NCBI GenBank assembly: GCA_021234155.1
Contig: JAJEKV010000083.1
Location: 1,951,932-2,015,931, forward strand
Source of the DNA: Isoetes taiwanensis
Lineage: Eukaryota > Streptophyta > Lycopodiopsida > Isoetales > Isoetaceae
Length of the DNA: 64,000 nt
Direction: 5' to 3'
Below the pieces are notes generated by a model that was not told the DNA's origin, did no database searches, and was given only the letters and a program-made list of their open reading frames with translations. Positions 15,210 to 26,587 of this stretch are shown here, in pieces. Made by a program: the position numbers and the translations under genes. Each line of letters opens with the position of its first letter. Position 1 is the stretch's first letter.

Positions 15210-16140
15210 TGTTATTTTTCTGTTTTAGTCCCTTGCTTTGTGGGGTTCTAACGTTGTCGGGATTTTGCTCAATAGTAAGAAGCCAATGGGCCTCCTTGTC
15301 TAACTCCTCTCTTCCAGGAAAAGAATTGAGAAGGAGAACCATTGCAAGAACAGCTAACCTAGCTTCTTTATTAAAAGCATGATCAAATTGATAACCTCTT
15401 GAGGGCCTTGTATAAGAAGTCCCAATGAATAGTATCAAAGGCCCTTTTGAGGTCAAGTTTTAGCAACATAATCACCTTTGATCACTCACTTTGCTACAAT
15501 GTAGTCCTTCATATGCTTCTATGAAATTGTCAAGCATGCTTCTGGAGGGAAGGAAGGTTGTTTGGACTAGACTGATAACTTTGTTCAATAATGGCTTCAG
15601 TCTGTTGGCCAACTACTTGACCAATATCTTATAGCTGGTGTTAGTTAATGAAATGGGTTTCCAATCTAAGAATCCTGAATGATTCACAACCTTAGGCACC
15701 AGAGCTATAAGGCCAGCATTGACAGCTGGATGAAACTGTTCCGCCAACCAGGCTCCCTGAATGAATGTGGTGATGTTGCATCTCGCATTATATCCCATCT
15801 TCAGGACCTGGACTTTTCCAGGGGCTATGGAATGCAAAATGGTAAAAATTTCATGCTTTTGAGGGGGGACCGTAAGAAGCTCATTATTGAACATATCACT
15901 ACAGAGATCAAGCAAGTTGAAGAAACTCTTGGATTAGATTTTCCAACCCATCTTTAACAGAAACAATACCATTGTTAATAATCCTATTTTTAGCAGCACT
16001 GAAGAAAAAGGAGGATCCATTTGATTAATGTATTGGCATTTAAATTTGATGGCCAGAGATTGAGCTTCAGATCCTTCAATGTGCTCTACATCAGTTTTCA
16101 ATTTCTCCTCCTGCTCCTGCAATTGTGGTGTCTTTGTTCA
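15210..16140 (-). mobile_element. LINE reverse-transcriptase relic
   Basis: The minus strand encodes FHPAVNAGLIALVPKVVNHS, then FLDWKPISLTNTSYKILVK (15613-15750). This is the N-terminal RT block of plant L1-like LINEs (canonical form LIPKV...RPISL.N..YKI..K). Upstream (15934-16122) is a linker resembling the endonuclease-RT spacer, and downstream (15210-15600) are degenerate frames with LDNFIEAYEGL-like remains. Many stops and frame shifts show it is dead. It carries no recognisable 5' or 3' end, and the satellite array begins about 100 bp to its right. Confidence 0.7.
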
Positions 16141-16238
16141 AAAATAGCTCCTCCCTAATTTGCTTGTAGATGTCATATTTTTGCTTCTTCCATCCATTTC
16201 TTTATCCTATCTTTCAGTTGCTTCATCTTCTACGCATC

Positions 16239-19200
16239 TTGAAGTAGAGGGGGGTGTCGAGGCCAGAACATGGGCCTAAAAACCCCGCCGGAAGCAGGTT
16301 GCCCCAAAAGTCCTCTCCCAAAGGTCCTGGCGACGAAAGGGCAATCTCTCCTATTTGGAACCGTGATTTGGCTCTTCCATTGGGCTCAGAGCATTGACAT
16401 TGCTCTGGGGACCAAGTTTTGTGGCTAGAAGACCACCCCTTCCCCCAGAAGCACCAAAGTACCTCATATCCAGCACCCTCATAGTCAATTGGCATGGGAG
16501 GTGGATGCTGAATACGACCATGTAGGGCATACGCGTTCCTTTCTCATGTAAAACTGACTGTGTAACTTGGTCTCTAGGGCAATTTTGTCAGTTCGGATGA
16601 CGTGGCGAACGAATCTCCGTTCTAGGGCCTCTGCAGTGCCCGAACAACAAAACACTTCGGTTTCTACATGCTCGCCCGCAAGACGCTCCACGGTTTGATA
16701 AGTTCCCCCGGATCGATCTTGGATTTTTTTGGACCTGTCCGAAGCAAGACCTCTGAACAGAGGATGCAACGGTATCTCCGGGAGGGTGGTCATTAGCGTA
16801 CGGTCCCCCGGGATGCGCTGCCAAGGTAGGCTACCTTGAGAACTTTTTTGGTTTCCGCCTCTTGGGGTCCTTACACTCCCTAGCCTGTGAGGCGGCCTTC
16901 CAAGATCCTGGCCTTGTGTGACTTGGGGAAGGGTCCCAGTCAACTACCCAACAACGGGTTGCTCGGACTGCTCTAATGCTAACTCCTTGATCGCAACCTT
17001 GTCCGAAAATTCGAAAAATTGGCCTGTATGCTGGAGATGACTTAGAAAGACAGATGGCAAAAAAATCATAATTTAATTCTGTGCGATACATTAATTACGA
17101 ATTTATGGATGCCTTACGTCTGCAAAAATGGCACTTGACTTCTACTTGCCACATCAGGAAGAGGGCAGATCCAAACTTTATTCTGTCAGTTCCACTTGCT
17201 TCGCGTTCCTAAGTGCAGTTTCTCGGCCATGTCCCAAGTGAAAAAGGCCAAAACTCGGCCCCCAAAACGCAAACCCTTCAAGAACCTGACAACTCCAAGG
17301 GTTTACGTTTCAGAGGCCCTATCCTCGTCAGATTCGACCAGGACCTTGCGCCGCATCTTAAAGTGGAGGGAGGTGTCGAGGCCAGAACACAGGCCTAAAA
17401 ACCCCGCCATAAGCAGGTTGCCCCAAAAGTCCTCTCCCAAAAGCCCTGGCGACGAACGGGCAACCTCTTCTATTCGGAACCGTGGTTTGGCTCTTCTATT
17501 GGGCCCAGAGAATTGACATTGCTCTGGGGACCAAGTTTTGTGGCTAGAAGACCACCCCTTCTCCCAGAAGCACCAAAGTACCTCATGTCTAGCACCCTCG
17601 TAGTCAATTGGCATGGGAGGTGGATTCTGAATACGGCCATGTAGCGCGTACGCATTCCTTTCTCATGTAAAACTGACTGTGTAACTTGGTCTCTAGGGCA
17701 ATTTTGCCAGTCCAGATGACATGGCAAAGTCGAATCTCCGTTCTGGGGCCTCTGCAGTGCCCGAACAAAAAAAACACTTCGGTTTCTACATGGTCGCCCG
17801 CAAGACGCTCCGCGATTTGATAAGTCTCCCTGGATCGATCTTGGATTTTTTTGGACCTGCCCGGCAAGGCCACGGGGCCGGAGGATGCAAATCCAGATCT
17901 CCCGGGGGGTGGTCATTAGCGTCACGCCCCCCGATGCCGCCAAGGTAGGCTACCTCGAGAACATTTTTGGTTTCCGCCTCCTGGGGTCCTTACTCTCCCC
18001 TCCTGTGAGGCGGCCTTGCAAGATCCTGGCCTTGTGTGACTTGGGAAAGGGTCCCAGCTCAGCTACCCAACAACGGGTTGCCCGGACTGCTCTAATGCTA
18101 ACTCCTTGATCGAACCCTTGTCCGAAAATTCGAAAAATTGGCATGTATGCTGGAGATGACTTAGGAAGACAAATGGCAAAAAATCATAATTTAATTCTGC
18201 GCGATACATTAATTACGAATTTATGAATGCATTGCTTCTCCAAAAATGGCCCTCGACTTCTAATTGCCACATCGGGAGGAGGGCAGATCCAAACTCCAGG
18301 GCCAGGGCTTTTCGGCCACGTCCCAAGTGCAAAAGACCAAAATTCAGCCCACAAAACACAAACCCTTCAAGAACCTGACAACTTCAAGGGTTTACGTTTC
18401 GGAGGCTCTATCCTCGCCGATCGGTCGACCTTGGACCTTTCCCGATATTGAACTAGAGGGGGGTGTCGAGGCCAGAACACGGGCCAAAAAACCCCGCCGG
18501 AAGCAGGTTGCCCCAAAAGTCCTCTCCCGTCGACGAACGTGCAACCTCTCCTATTCGGAACCATGATTTGGCTCTTCCATTGGGCTCAGAGCATTGACAT
18601 TGCTCTGGAGACCAAGTTTTGTGGCTAGAAGACCACCCCTTCTTCCAGAAGCACCAAAGTACCTCATGTCCAGCACCTCGTAGTCAATTGGCGTGGGGGG
18701 TGGATGCTGAATACGGACATGTAGAGCGTGCATAATTCCTTTCTCATGTAAAACCCCGTAACTTGGTCTCTAGGGCAATTTTGTAAGTCCGAATGATGTG
18801 GGCGAAGTCGAATCTCCATTCGGGGCCCTTTGCGGTGCCGAACCAACAAAACACATCGGTTTCTACATGGTCGCCCGCAAGACGCTCCGCGGTTTGATAA
18901 GTCCCCCGGATCAATCTTGGATTTCTTTGGACCTGCCCGAAGTAAGGCCCCTGAACAGAGGATGCAACGGTATCTCCGAGAGGGTGGTCATTAGCGTACG
19001 ACCCCCTCGGGATCTTGCCGCCAAGGTAGGCTACTTCGAGAACTTTTTTGGTTTTCGCGTTCTGAGGTCCTTACTCTCCCATCCTGTGAGGCGGCCTTGC
19101 AAGGTCCTGGCCTTGTGTGACTTGGGGAAGGGTTCCAGCTCGGCTCCCTAACAAAGGGCTGCCTGGACCGCTCTAATGCTAACTCCTTGATCGAAACCTT

Positions 19201-20270
19201 GTCCGAAAATTCGAAAAATTGGCCTGTATGATGGTGATGACTTAGGAAGCCAGCTGGCAAAAAATCAGAATTTAATTCCGTGCTATGCATTGATTACAAA
19301 TTTATGAATGCCTTGCTACTGCAAAAGTGGCCCTCGACTTCTAATTGCCACATCGGGAGGAGGGCAGATCTAAACTTCATTCCGCCAGTTCCAATTGCTT
19401 CACGTTCCAAATGCAGCTTCTTAGCCATGTCTCAAGTGCAAAAGACCAAAACTCGGCCCCCAAAACGCAAACCCTTCAAGAACCTGGCAACTCATTAGGT
19501 TTATGTTTTGGGGGCCCTATTCTTGTCAGATTTGACCAGGACTTTGCACCGCGTCTTGAAGTAGAGGGGGGTGTCGAGGCTAGAGCACGGGCCCCAAAAC
19601 CCCCCAGAAGCAGCTTGCCTCAAAAGTCCTCTCCCGAAGGCCCTGGCGATGGACAGCTCCGAGATCGTGGTTTGGCTCTTCCATTGGGCTCAGAGCGTCG
19701 ACATTGCTCTGGGGACCAAGTTTCGTGGCCAGAAGACCACCCCTTCTCCCAGAAGTGCCAAAGTAGCTCCTGTCTAGCACCTTTGTAGTCAATTGGCACG
19801 GGGCGTGGATTTCAATAACGACCATGTAGGCCGTACATTATGCAAAACCCGACCGTAACTTGGTCCCTAGGGTAATTTTTCCATTTTGCTTCGTGTTCCC
19901 AAGTGCAGCTTCTTGGCTACGTCCCAAGTGCAAAAGACCAAACCTCGGGCCCCAAAACACAAACCCTTCAAGAACCTGGCAACTCACAGAGTTATGTTTT
20001 GGATGCCCTATCCTTGTCAGATTCGACCAGGACCTTGCGCCGCGTGTTGAAGTAGAGGTGGGGTGTCGAGGCGAAAAGCTGGCCCTAAAACCCTCAAAAG
20101 CGGCTTGCCCCAAAAGTCCTCTCTCGAAGGCCCTGGCGATGGACGGACAACCTCCCCTATCCAAAACCATGATTTGGCTCTTCCTTGGGCTCAAACGGTC
20201 AACATTGCCATGGGGGCCAAGTTTCATGGCAAAAAGACCACCCATGTTCTCCAGAAGAAGAATGACGACA
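16239..20270. repeat. Tandem array of ~1.1 kb units, copy 1
   Basis: The landmark CCCCAAAAGTCCTCTC recurs at about 16302, 17421, 18511, 19619 and 20108, giving spacings of about 1119, 1090, 1108 and 489 bp. A second landmark, ACTCCTTGATCG, recurs with the same period. The last unit is shortened and the last copy is partial. Units are GC-richer than their surroundings and carry overlapping open frames on both strands, but these frames drift between units. I regard them as non-coding satellite-like DNA. A second array with the same unit order lies at 53389-56790. Confidence 0.9.
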
Positions 20271-21615
20271 TGTTTGATCCTGGGGCATGTTTGAGCCTAG
20301 GGGCAATGCTTGAGCCTAAGAGGCTTGTTTGAACCTAAGGCCCTTTTTCCACGGTTGGCTTAAAATATGCCGCTGTCTTATAATTATAAGACAGCATTTA
20401 ATGTGCCATGTCATTCTTGTGACATGTCTTAGAAAAAAATGCTTTTCCACGGCTCCATTATAAGAAGTAGCTGGTAATATAAGATATGTCTCATAAAATC
20501 TGGTTTTCCATTACTCCGTTGTTTCTTGCATGTTTGTCACAGCAAAATTTCATTTTCTCGCTAAACCATTTCTTGATGGGTGATGGTCAGAGGCGATGAA
20601 CAACCATTGATGAAAACCTCAAACTTTTTCTTAGCTTTCTGCATCAAAATGAACGCACAAATTTCGCCTCCTAAAGAAAGATTCGGTAACAGCAAAAGAT
20701 TTTTTCTATTTACGTAGATCAGATCGATTCCATTCTTGTCTATGCCGCTGTTTGCCTCTACTCAAAATCCAGTCGCGAACTTCCCCTTTTCAATTTCCAG
20801 CGGATTTTTAAACAAATGTACCCCGGCACTGCCCACAAGCCCTTGCTCAAAATCCGACAACCCCTTTCGGTTCGGTACGCCCATTTCGACCCTTGCTCTC
20901 TTCCTTTTAATACTGGCTACAAAATCATCAAAAGACCATGCCGCTTTGCCCGAGCTCGGTCGGATACGCCTCTGCCAGATTGACTCCGCCATTCGCGACC
21001 TCCCTTCCTCCTTTTTTTGTCTCTGTTTCAATCAGCCATTCCAATCATCAGCCCACTGTTCATTCCAATCACCTGCGTTTGACGATCCGTTTACTATTTT
21101 TAAGACAGCCGAATGATGCGGCAGAGAAGCTCTCTGATAGGTTAGGGATGCATACCTTATTTTGTGGCGGGAAAATGCTCCTCTCAAGTTGTACGGAACC
21201 CATTTAAGACATGTCTTAAATTATTCAGTGGATGGTGACTTTTTTTCTTATGTGGCCCAATAATATTAAGCTAAATATAAGACAACGGTGCCATGGCCTA
21301 AGTGGCATGTTCGACCCTAAGAGAAATGCAACACCTATAGGTGGTATTTTGTTATTGCGACGTCACATACAGTACTTTTTATTTTAGTATTTGACATGTT
21401 TGATCCCAGGTGGCATATTTGAGTCACACGTCATGTTTGAGCCTAGTTGACATGTTTGATGTAGGTGGGATGTTTGAGCCACATTGTGAAGTCATGTGTT
21501 GTATTTTTTTCTCTAGTTTATGTGGCATATTTGATCCTTTGTTGGAGCTTAGGTGGCATGTTTGAGTCTAGGGACAATGCTTGAGCCTAGATGGCTTGTT
21601 TGAGCCGATAACAAT
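20271..21615. repeat. Degenerate minisatellite, GGCATGTTTGAGCCTAG-like, split by an insertion
   Basis: Variants of a 16-25 bp unit reading CATGTTTGAGCCTAG occur at 20271-20338, then after the inserted element at 21299-21320, 21395-21480 and 21540-21615. The same block follows array 2 at 56780-57036 and 57601-57740. Confidence 0.75.
20339..21298. mobile_element. PIF/Harbinger-like non-autonomous element, 960 bp
   Basis: The paralogous site near 56850 reads through uninterrupted as CCTAAGTGGC; here 960 bp interrupt it, flanked by TAA on both sides (20336-20338 and 21299-21301). The ends begin GGCCCTTTTTCC and, inverted, GGCCATGGCACCG, with subterminal CTGTCTTATA / TTGTCTTATA. A TAA target duplication with GGCC-type ends fits PIF/Harbinger. 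No transposase is encoded. A perfect 24-bp palindrome sits at 20372-20395. Confidence 0.75.
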
Positions 21616-22560
21616 GTGACCTACCACATGCAATAATAACATGTAGTTGCACTAATAACAGAATATTCCCTAAGATTCCCTAAAAATATGCTAGTTTTGG
21701 CATCCAACTTGAAAAGAAGGCATATTTTCTAGGAGTGCAGTGCCATTTTCGAGGGACAAAAGAAGAAAATTGACATATTAAAAAAAAAAAAATTTCTATT
21801 TGAAGGGTCGATCTACTAGAATAATTTTAACGAATTTTTCTTCTTTTGGAAAACTAGACAAAAAGATATAGAGTACATAAATGATACAAGAAATTTCTCT
21901 TTGCTCACTCCCATGCATTTGATGAAGTGAGTCAGTATTGATGGATGTTTCTGACAACCAAGCAAACATTTCCCTGTGACTCACTTACAGATTGGAATTA
22001 TGCCTAGTAGTAATAGATATGTGTTAGTTTAGGACTAGTAATTTTGAAAACTCGTAAGCGGAAGTAGTAATATTTAAAAGATGCTATAGGAAGGGCTTGA
22101 ACTTATTTGTTAATTTAATGTGTCCGTTGTTGCCAAATGATTGTTTCCCATACATAAGAAAATTAGAATATCTCCAACTTTGAACAGGAAATCCAACTCT
22201 CCATGGTGCTATCGTTCATTATATGCAAATATGTTGTTTAATAGCTAATGTTTTGTATGTTGTTTAATAGCTAGAAATATTTCGTACAAATGTTAAGATG
22301 GTTCAAAAAAGAGCATGAGAGATCATGAGTCCACTTGTTTGGATCCAGTTGGGTGGGTAAAACGAAGAGGAAAAGCCTCTTATGTTCATCACGATCCCCT
22401 TGCAAAGATTTTTCAGCAATGTCCTTGCGATCTGTTCTTGCAGCAATCGCAGATCGCGATTTATTGCAGCACTTGCAGCTCCTGCAAGAATTTTCCATTG
22501 CTAAAACTCTATGCGTTTGCATTAGCCAATTGATTCTGCAATAAACCGTCTTCGCCTACA
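21616..22560. other. Unannotated duplicated DNA between minisatellite and PPR relic
   Basis: This AT-rich stretch is repeated with small indels at about 57740-58690. No open frame, RNA gene or element border is recognisable. An A-run lies at 21780-21791. Confidence 0.5.
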
Positions 22561-22985
22561 ACTCTTCCTTTCAAAATTATTTTGAAGTTCTTTCTTACAG
22601 TTAGGCGTTTGCATGCACAAAACAGGCTTTTAGAGGCACTGGAACGGTTAGAATCAGGAAAGCTTGTTCTGAATTTCAATGTATATGTCTGTATCCTTAA
22701 GACTTGCTTAAAGGCCAAGGAAAATTGGGCAGTGAAAAGAGTTCGAGACCACATTGTTCAGAATGAGTTTCAGGCTGATAGATGCATTTGGTAAATGCGG
22801 AAATATTGAGGTTGCATTTGATGTCTTCCGTGGCAGTGAGGATAATTAGAATATTTTCTCCTGGAATGCCATGATTGCAGCGTATGCCCAACAAAGTTAT
22901 GCAAAGCAAGCTCTTCATCTGCTTTTGGAAATGCAGCTAGAAGGTGTGAAGCCAAATTTATTGTCAGGCATTGGGTTGCTGGCAT
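22561..22985 (+). pseudogene. Pentatricopeptide repeat (PLS-type) protein fragment, copy 1
   Basis: The plus strand encodes RLHAQNRLLEALERLES, YVCILKTCLKAKENWAVKR and, after a frame change near 22770, LIDAFGKCGNIEVAFDVF, then FSWNAMIAAYAQQ and ALHLLLEMQLEGVKPN. These are typical PPR helices of the plant PLS subfamily (xxxDAxGKCGxxxxAxxVF, SWNAMIAAYAQ, EMQxEGVxPN), which bind organellar RNA. An in-frame TAG at about 22848 precedes NIFSWN and no DYW or E domain follows. About 2.5 repeats remain, so it is a relic. A more damaged copy is at 58691-59395. Confidence 0.8.
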
Positions 22986-23078
22986 AAACCAAATTATAAA
23001 TTGAATTTAGCACCAGAAGGCACTCAATTTGAACCGCATCAATATTTCTTGCTCTGGCTTCAGACTTACTCCAGAATC

Positions 23079-23296
23079 CTGGTCTAGTGGTAACACACTA
23101 GTTCCTTAGCAATGTGGTCTCGAGTTCGAGACCGTCCAGAATCGCACTCGGTACTGTTGGGGGTTAAATCCCAACAGACGCAATGTAAGGTGGTTGGGGG
23201 CAGGGCCCAACCGAGCAATGTAGTGTGGTGTGTGGTCACATGTCCAGTTGGATGCTGCCTAGTGGCGTGACGTTAAAACTACTATCTATCTATCTC
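23079..23296 (+). mobile_element. tRNA-derived SINE, ~218 bp
   Basis: The head has an A-box-like TGGTCTAGTGGT at 23079-23090 and a B-box-like GAGTTCGAGAC about 45 bp downstream, at the spacing of an internal Pol III promoter. The 3' end is a CTATCTATCTATCT tail. The paralogous site near 59495 lacks the whole segment (reads CTCCTCGCTTCCTTTAGG), confirming an insertion. Target duplication is not clear. Confidence 0.75.
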
Positions 23297-24039
23297 CTTA
23301 GGAAAATGATTTTTGATTCCTCCTCTGCGGCTTTCTAGGAACTCATCTCAAGAGCTGCTACTCTCGCTCCAGCCCAATTCCAGCAACGCCCTTACAGAAC
23401 GACATGCTCCTTTGTTCATCGTTGCACATATGTCATCATGAAAGGATTGCTGGCTTTTTTTTCATCCTGATTTTTTGCCACGGATAGATACAATGACGTG
23501 GCAGCAAACTGGTAAAAGAATAAAAAGGATATTCCTGAAGAATCTAGCCTATCACAACATATGTAAGGGAGTTTCATTTGTTCTTTGATGTAATATTTCC
23601 GTTCCAGGAAAAAACTTAGTGACAACACGTGTCCCTAAAAAAATATTAAATGGGTTAAAAAATAGTCGTGAGTCTCCTGGCATTTCTTGCTCTGCAAGGT
23701 ATCCCCACTCTGCTCGGCTCTGGATCCACAAGCTCGTGAAGACGATTTGGCAGCGGTTACACTACTTTACATGTTAGGTTCTAGATGGAGGCTCTCTTAC
23801 TCTTTTAACCATTTCTCTTCATTTTTCTAGGGTTCTTTCTACGGCTCTTCTCGGGGCTTTCAGTGAAATTGTTTGTTGGAGTTTGCTCAATTGTGATTTG
23901 GAGACCGGCAGCAAAGGTGTCGCTGCAGGCACTGGTTCCGACAGTTTTGAAGCGTATAACGTTTTAATTTTAAGATGGTTTATACATCCACAGGGTCGGA
24001 ATGATGGTCTTATGATGCCAGACGAGGTGATATGGCAAG
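23297..24039. other. Non-coding; end of the duplicated block near 23560
   Basis: Homology with the second copy continues to about 23549 (AATCTAGCCTAT) and then stops. The rest, to 24039, holds short open frames with no recognised family. Part of it could be upstream GH3 sequence, but I cannot support that. Confidence 0.4.
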
Positions 24040-25210
24040 GATCCCAAATCCGAGAAGCCATCTACTCTGTGTCCTGATTCGGAAGCACGAAGTGGGTTCG
24101 ATAACTGCAATTATGGCCTACAGCATTGCCGGAGCATTAAGAATGCTGGAATCAGAGAATTGTTGGACGGACTTGGTTGAGGATATCAGGCTCGGCGAAT
24201 TAAACAAGCGGGTTCGTGATGAGATCATGAGGGAAGCAGTATCCAAGGTTCTTTCTCCAAACCCAACTCTGGCAGATGAATTGAAAGAAATTTTCCAGAA
24301 GAATTCTAAGCTGGAATGGATTGTTCAACCCATAGTTGGGGCCGACCTAGGTCGGCCCTAAATTCTGAGCTTTTCCGACCTAGGTCGGAGTCGGGCTAAT
24401 CCGACCCAAGGTCGGCGGGGTCAAAATGTCCCCAAAAAAAAATCCCCCCTATTTCGTAGGCGCCAAAATTGCCGGAACAGAGGAGTTTTGAGCAAAATGG
24501 CGCTGCCAAATCCTTCCTGAGATGTTCAACTTTCTGTTTCAGTCCAAGGAAGGCCAAATCGTAGCTGAATCATGAACCAGGTAAGCTTTCTTCGACGTTT
24601 TTCTTGATATCTAGTCTGGAATACAGTGGAAGAATATTTGCTAGCTATTTGGCTGCTTCCTTAAGTTTGTATTGCTTACTCTTTCTTATGCCCTTTCTTA
24701 TTTCTTGATGCAAGCTCCTTGCATTAGCATCAGGATCAGAGGACCATCCAAGCACAAGTTGCACCATCATCAGAGCATCCACCATATACCAAGCACAAGC
24801 AACAACCAAGCAGCATCGACTTAAGAATCTTCTACAAATTTGGGTGCACGAAACCTCTTTGGTATGTTCAAACCGAGTACAGACTGTATTTTTTTTTCAT
24901 TTCAGCTATACGTTTAGCGCCACTCTTTGCTTGGATTTGGCAGCATTCTTTACCCTTCCTCCATTTTTGTAAATTCGAATTCTCTTTGTCACATATTAAT
25001 CTCTCAAATATGGATTCTTGCAGACTAAAGGATGGACAAAACTGGCTGCTTTTACTGGTCCATGGTTTATGATATGCATAGGATATGTAGACTTGCAAAT
25101 AGTGAGTAAACTGCTTATTTTGAATTTTTTGCTTTTATTTGATCCTTAAAACATTTTCATTTGCAGTCCTAAGTGAACTACAAGCTGAAGCCTCCCATTT
25201 CGCATTAATT

Positions 25211-26587
25211 TTTTTTTTTTTTTGAAGGCAAGAATGATTAGTATTGTATTCAAAAGATAAGAGTGTTTACACATACAGTGAGTCCAGAGCTGCTATCACT
25301 TCTCAAATCCATGAAAAGCAGTCCAGACTCTAGACCCAGTAGTTAGAGCCTCTCTCAACTTCTTCTCCATAGGATACTATAGGAGAGAAGGGCTCAGTTC
25401 CTAGGCTAAATTTTATAAAAAAAACGGTCTAAGACCTTATTACAAAGGCTCCACAATAGGCCTGATAAGAGATTTTAAGCACCTGGTCACCAGATATACG
25501 TTAATCATGTCTCAATCGCCCAGGATCAAGAGCAGGGTTCAGGCTGCTACTTCCCATTCTAGAATGGCCATAAGAGATCTTAGTAAGAAGGAGCCACTTG
25601 GAGCATTCTCCGAAGAATATCCCAGCATCCAAGGCGAGGCTCATACGCATTAACTCGGCCTGATTCCATTACTGCAGTACTACAGGTATAACCTTCTTCC
25701 AAGCAATAAGAAATGAAGACAGGCCTGTTGAACTTCATCCCATCGTGCAAAGAATATGGGCTTCATTCCCACAATGCCGGGCCTCCCTAGTCTCCCGCCC
25801 AGGGAATCCCATGGCAAACCACCTCAGGGAATAAATTACTAATCGCATATTTCTTATTAGCCAGAATGACTTTAGCTAAACTTGCTCGATGTTAATCCCA
25901 AAACTTTCTGTCGTTTAGCTAAACTCTACATATTTTTTCTCTCATACTTTCTAGCGTTTAGCTAAACTAACCTAAACATTATCCTAAAAATTTCTATGGC
26001 GTGGCCAACGGAAATTATTAAACCAAATTACTGTACTTTTTTTCAATTGTTTCCACTTATTTTAGTCATTTTCTTCGTGAAAACATTCTAAAATAATGCT
26101 AACTAGAAAAATCTATGACTCAAATTAATTTATAATGCTAGAAACTAAATTACTAATCATATATTTCTTATAACCTAGAATGATATTAGCTAAACTAGCC
26201 CGAAATTCATTCTAAAAGTTTCTATGGTTTAGCTAAACAATACAAAATTTCACTTTCATACTTTCTAGCGTTTGGCTAAAGAGCTCCAGGGTTGGTGCAG
26301 TCCTGAAAAAAGTTAAGCTAAAATTATTATTTTTTTCCCAATTTTTTTCATTTACTTTAGCCGATTTTTTTCAAAAATTTGCTAAAAAATCGCCAAATAG
26401 CTAAGTTTAGCCCTTAAATTATTCCATGAACCACCTGTGGCTTATTCCAGAATGATCGGAGCAGCCATCATCTGCTCATAATCCTCCCCTTGCTGGGACA
26501 GGGAGGGCCTCTACTGTTCAGGCCAAGAAGTAACTACAACTAACAGCAAGATATACACAGGATGCAGATGAAAAGGCACTCCAGGTG
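25211..26587 (-). mobile_element. 5'-truncated retroposon (LINE-like) with poly-A and 14-bp target duplication
   Basis: ATTTCGCATTAATT occurs at 25197-25210 and again at 26588-26601. Directly inside the left copy is a T-run, so on the minus strand the element ends in poly-A preceded by CATTCTTGCCTTC, a familiar plant LINE tail. No RT motif remains in the 1377 bp. Confidence 0.8.
25843..26290. repeat. ~300-bp internal duplication rich in TTTAGCTAAAC
   Basis: AAATTACTAATC starts near 25843 and 26145, and CATACTTTCTAGCGTTT near 25946 and 26263. TTTAGCTAAA words recur throughout. The stretch may be a further nested element, but no clear ends were found. Confidence 0.6.

Noticed and set aside
16485-19825. 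Overlapping open frames on both strands of the 1.1-kb units
   Set aside because: Frames shift between units and between array copies; no family resemblance. Repetition of DNA explains their similarity.
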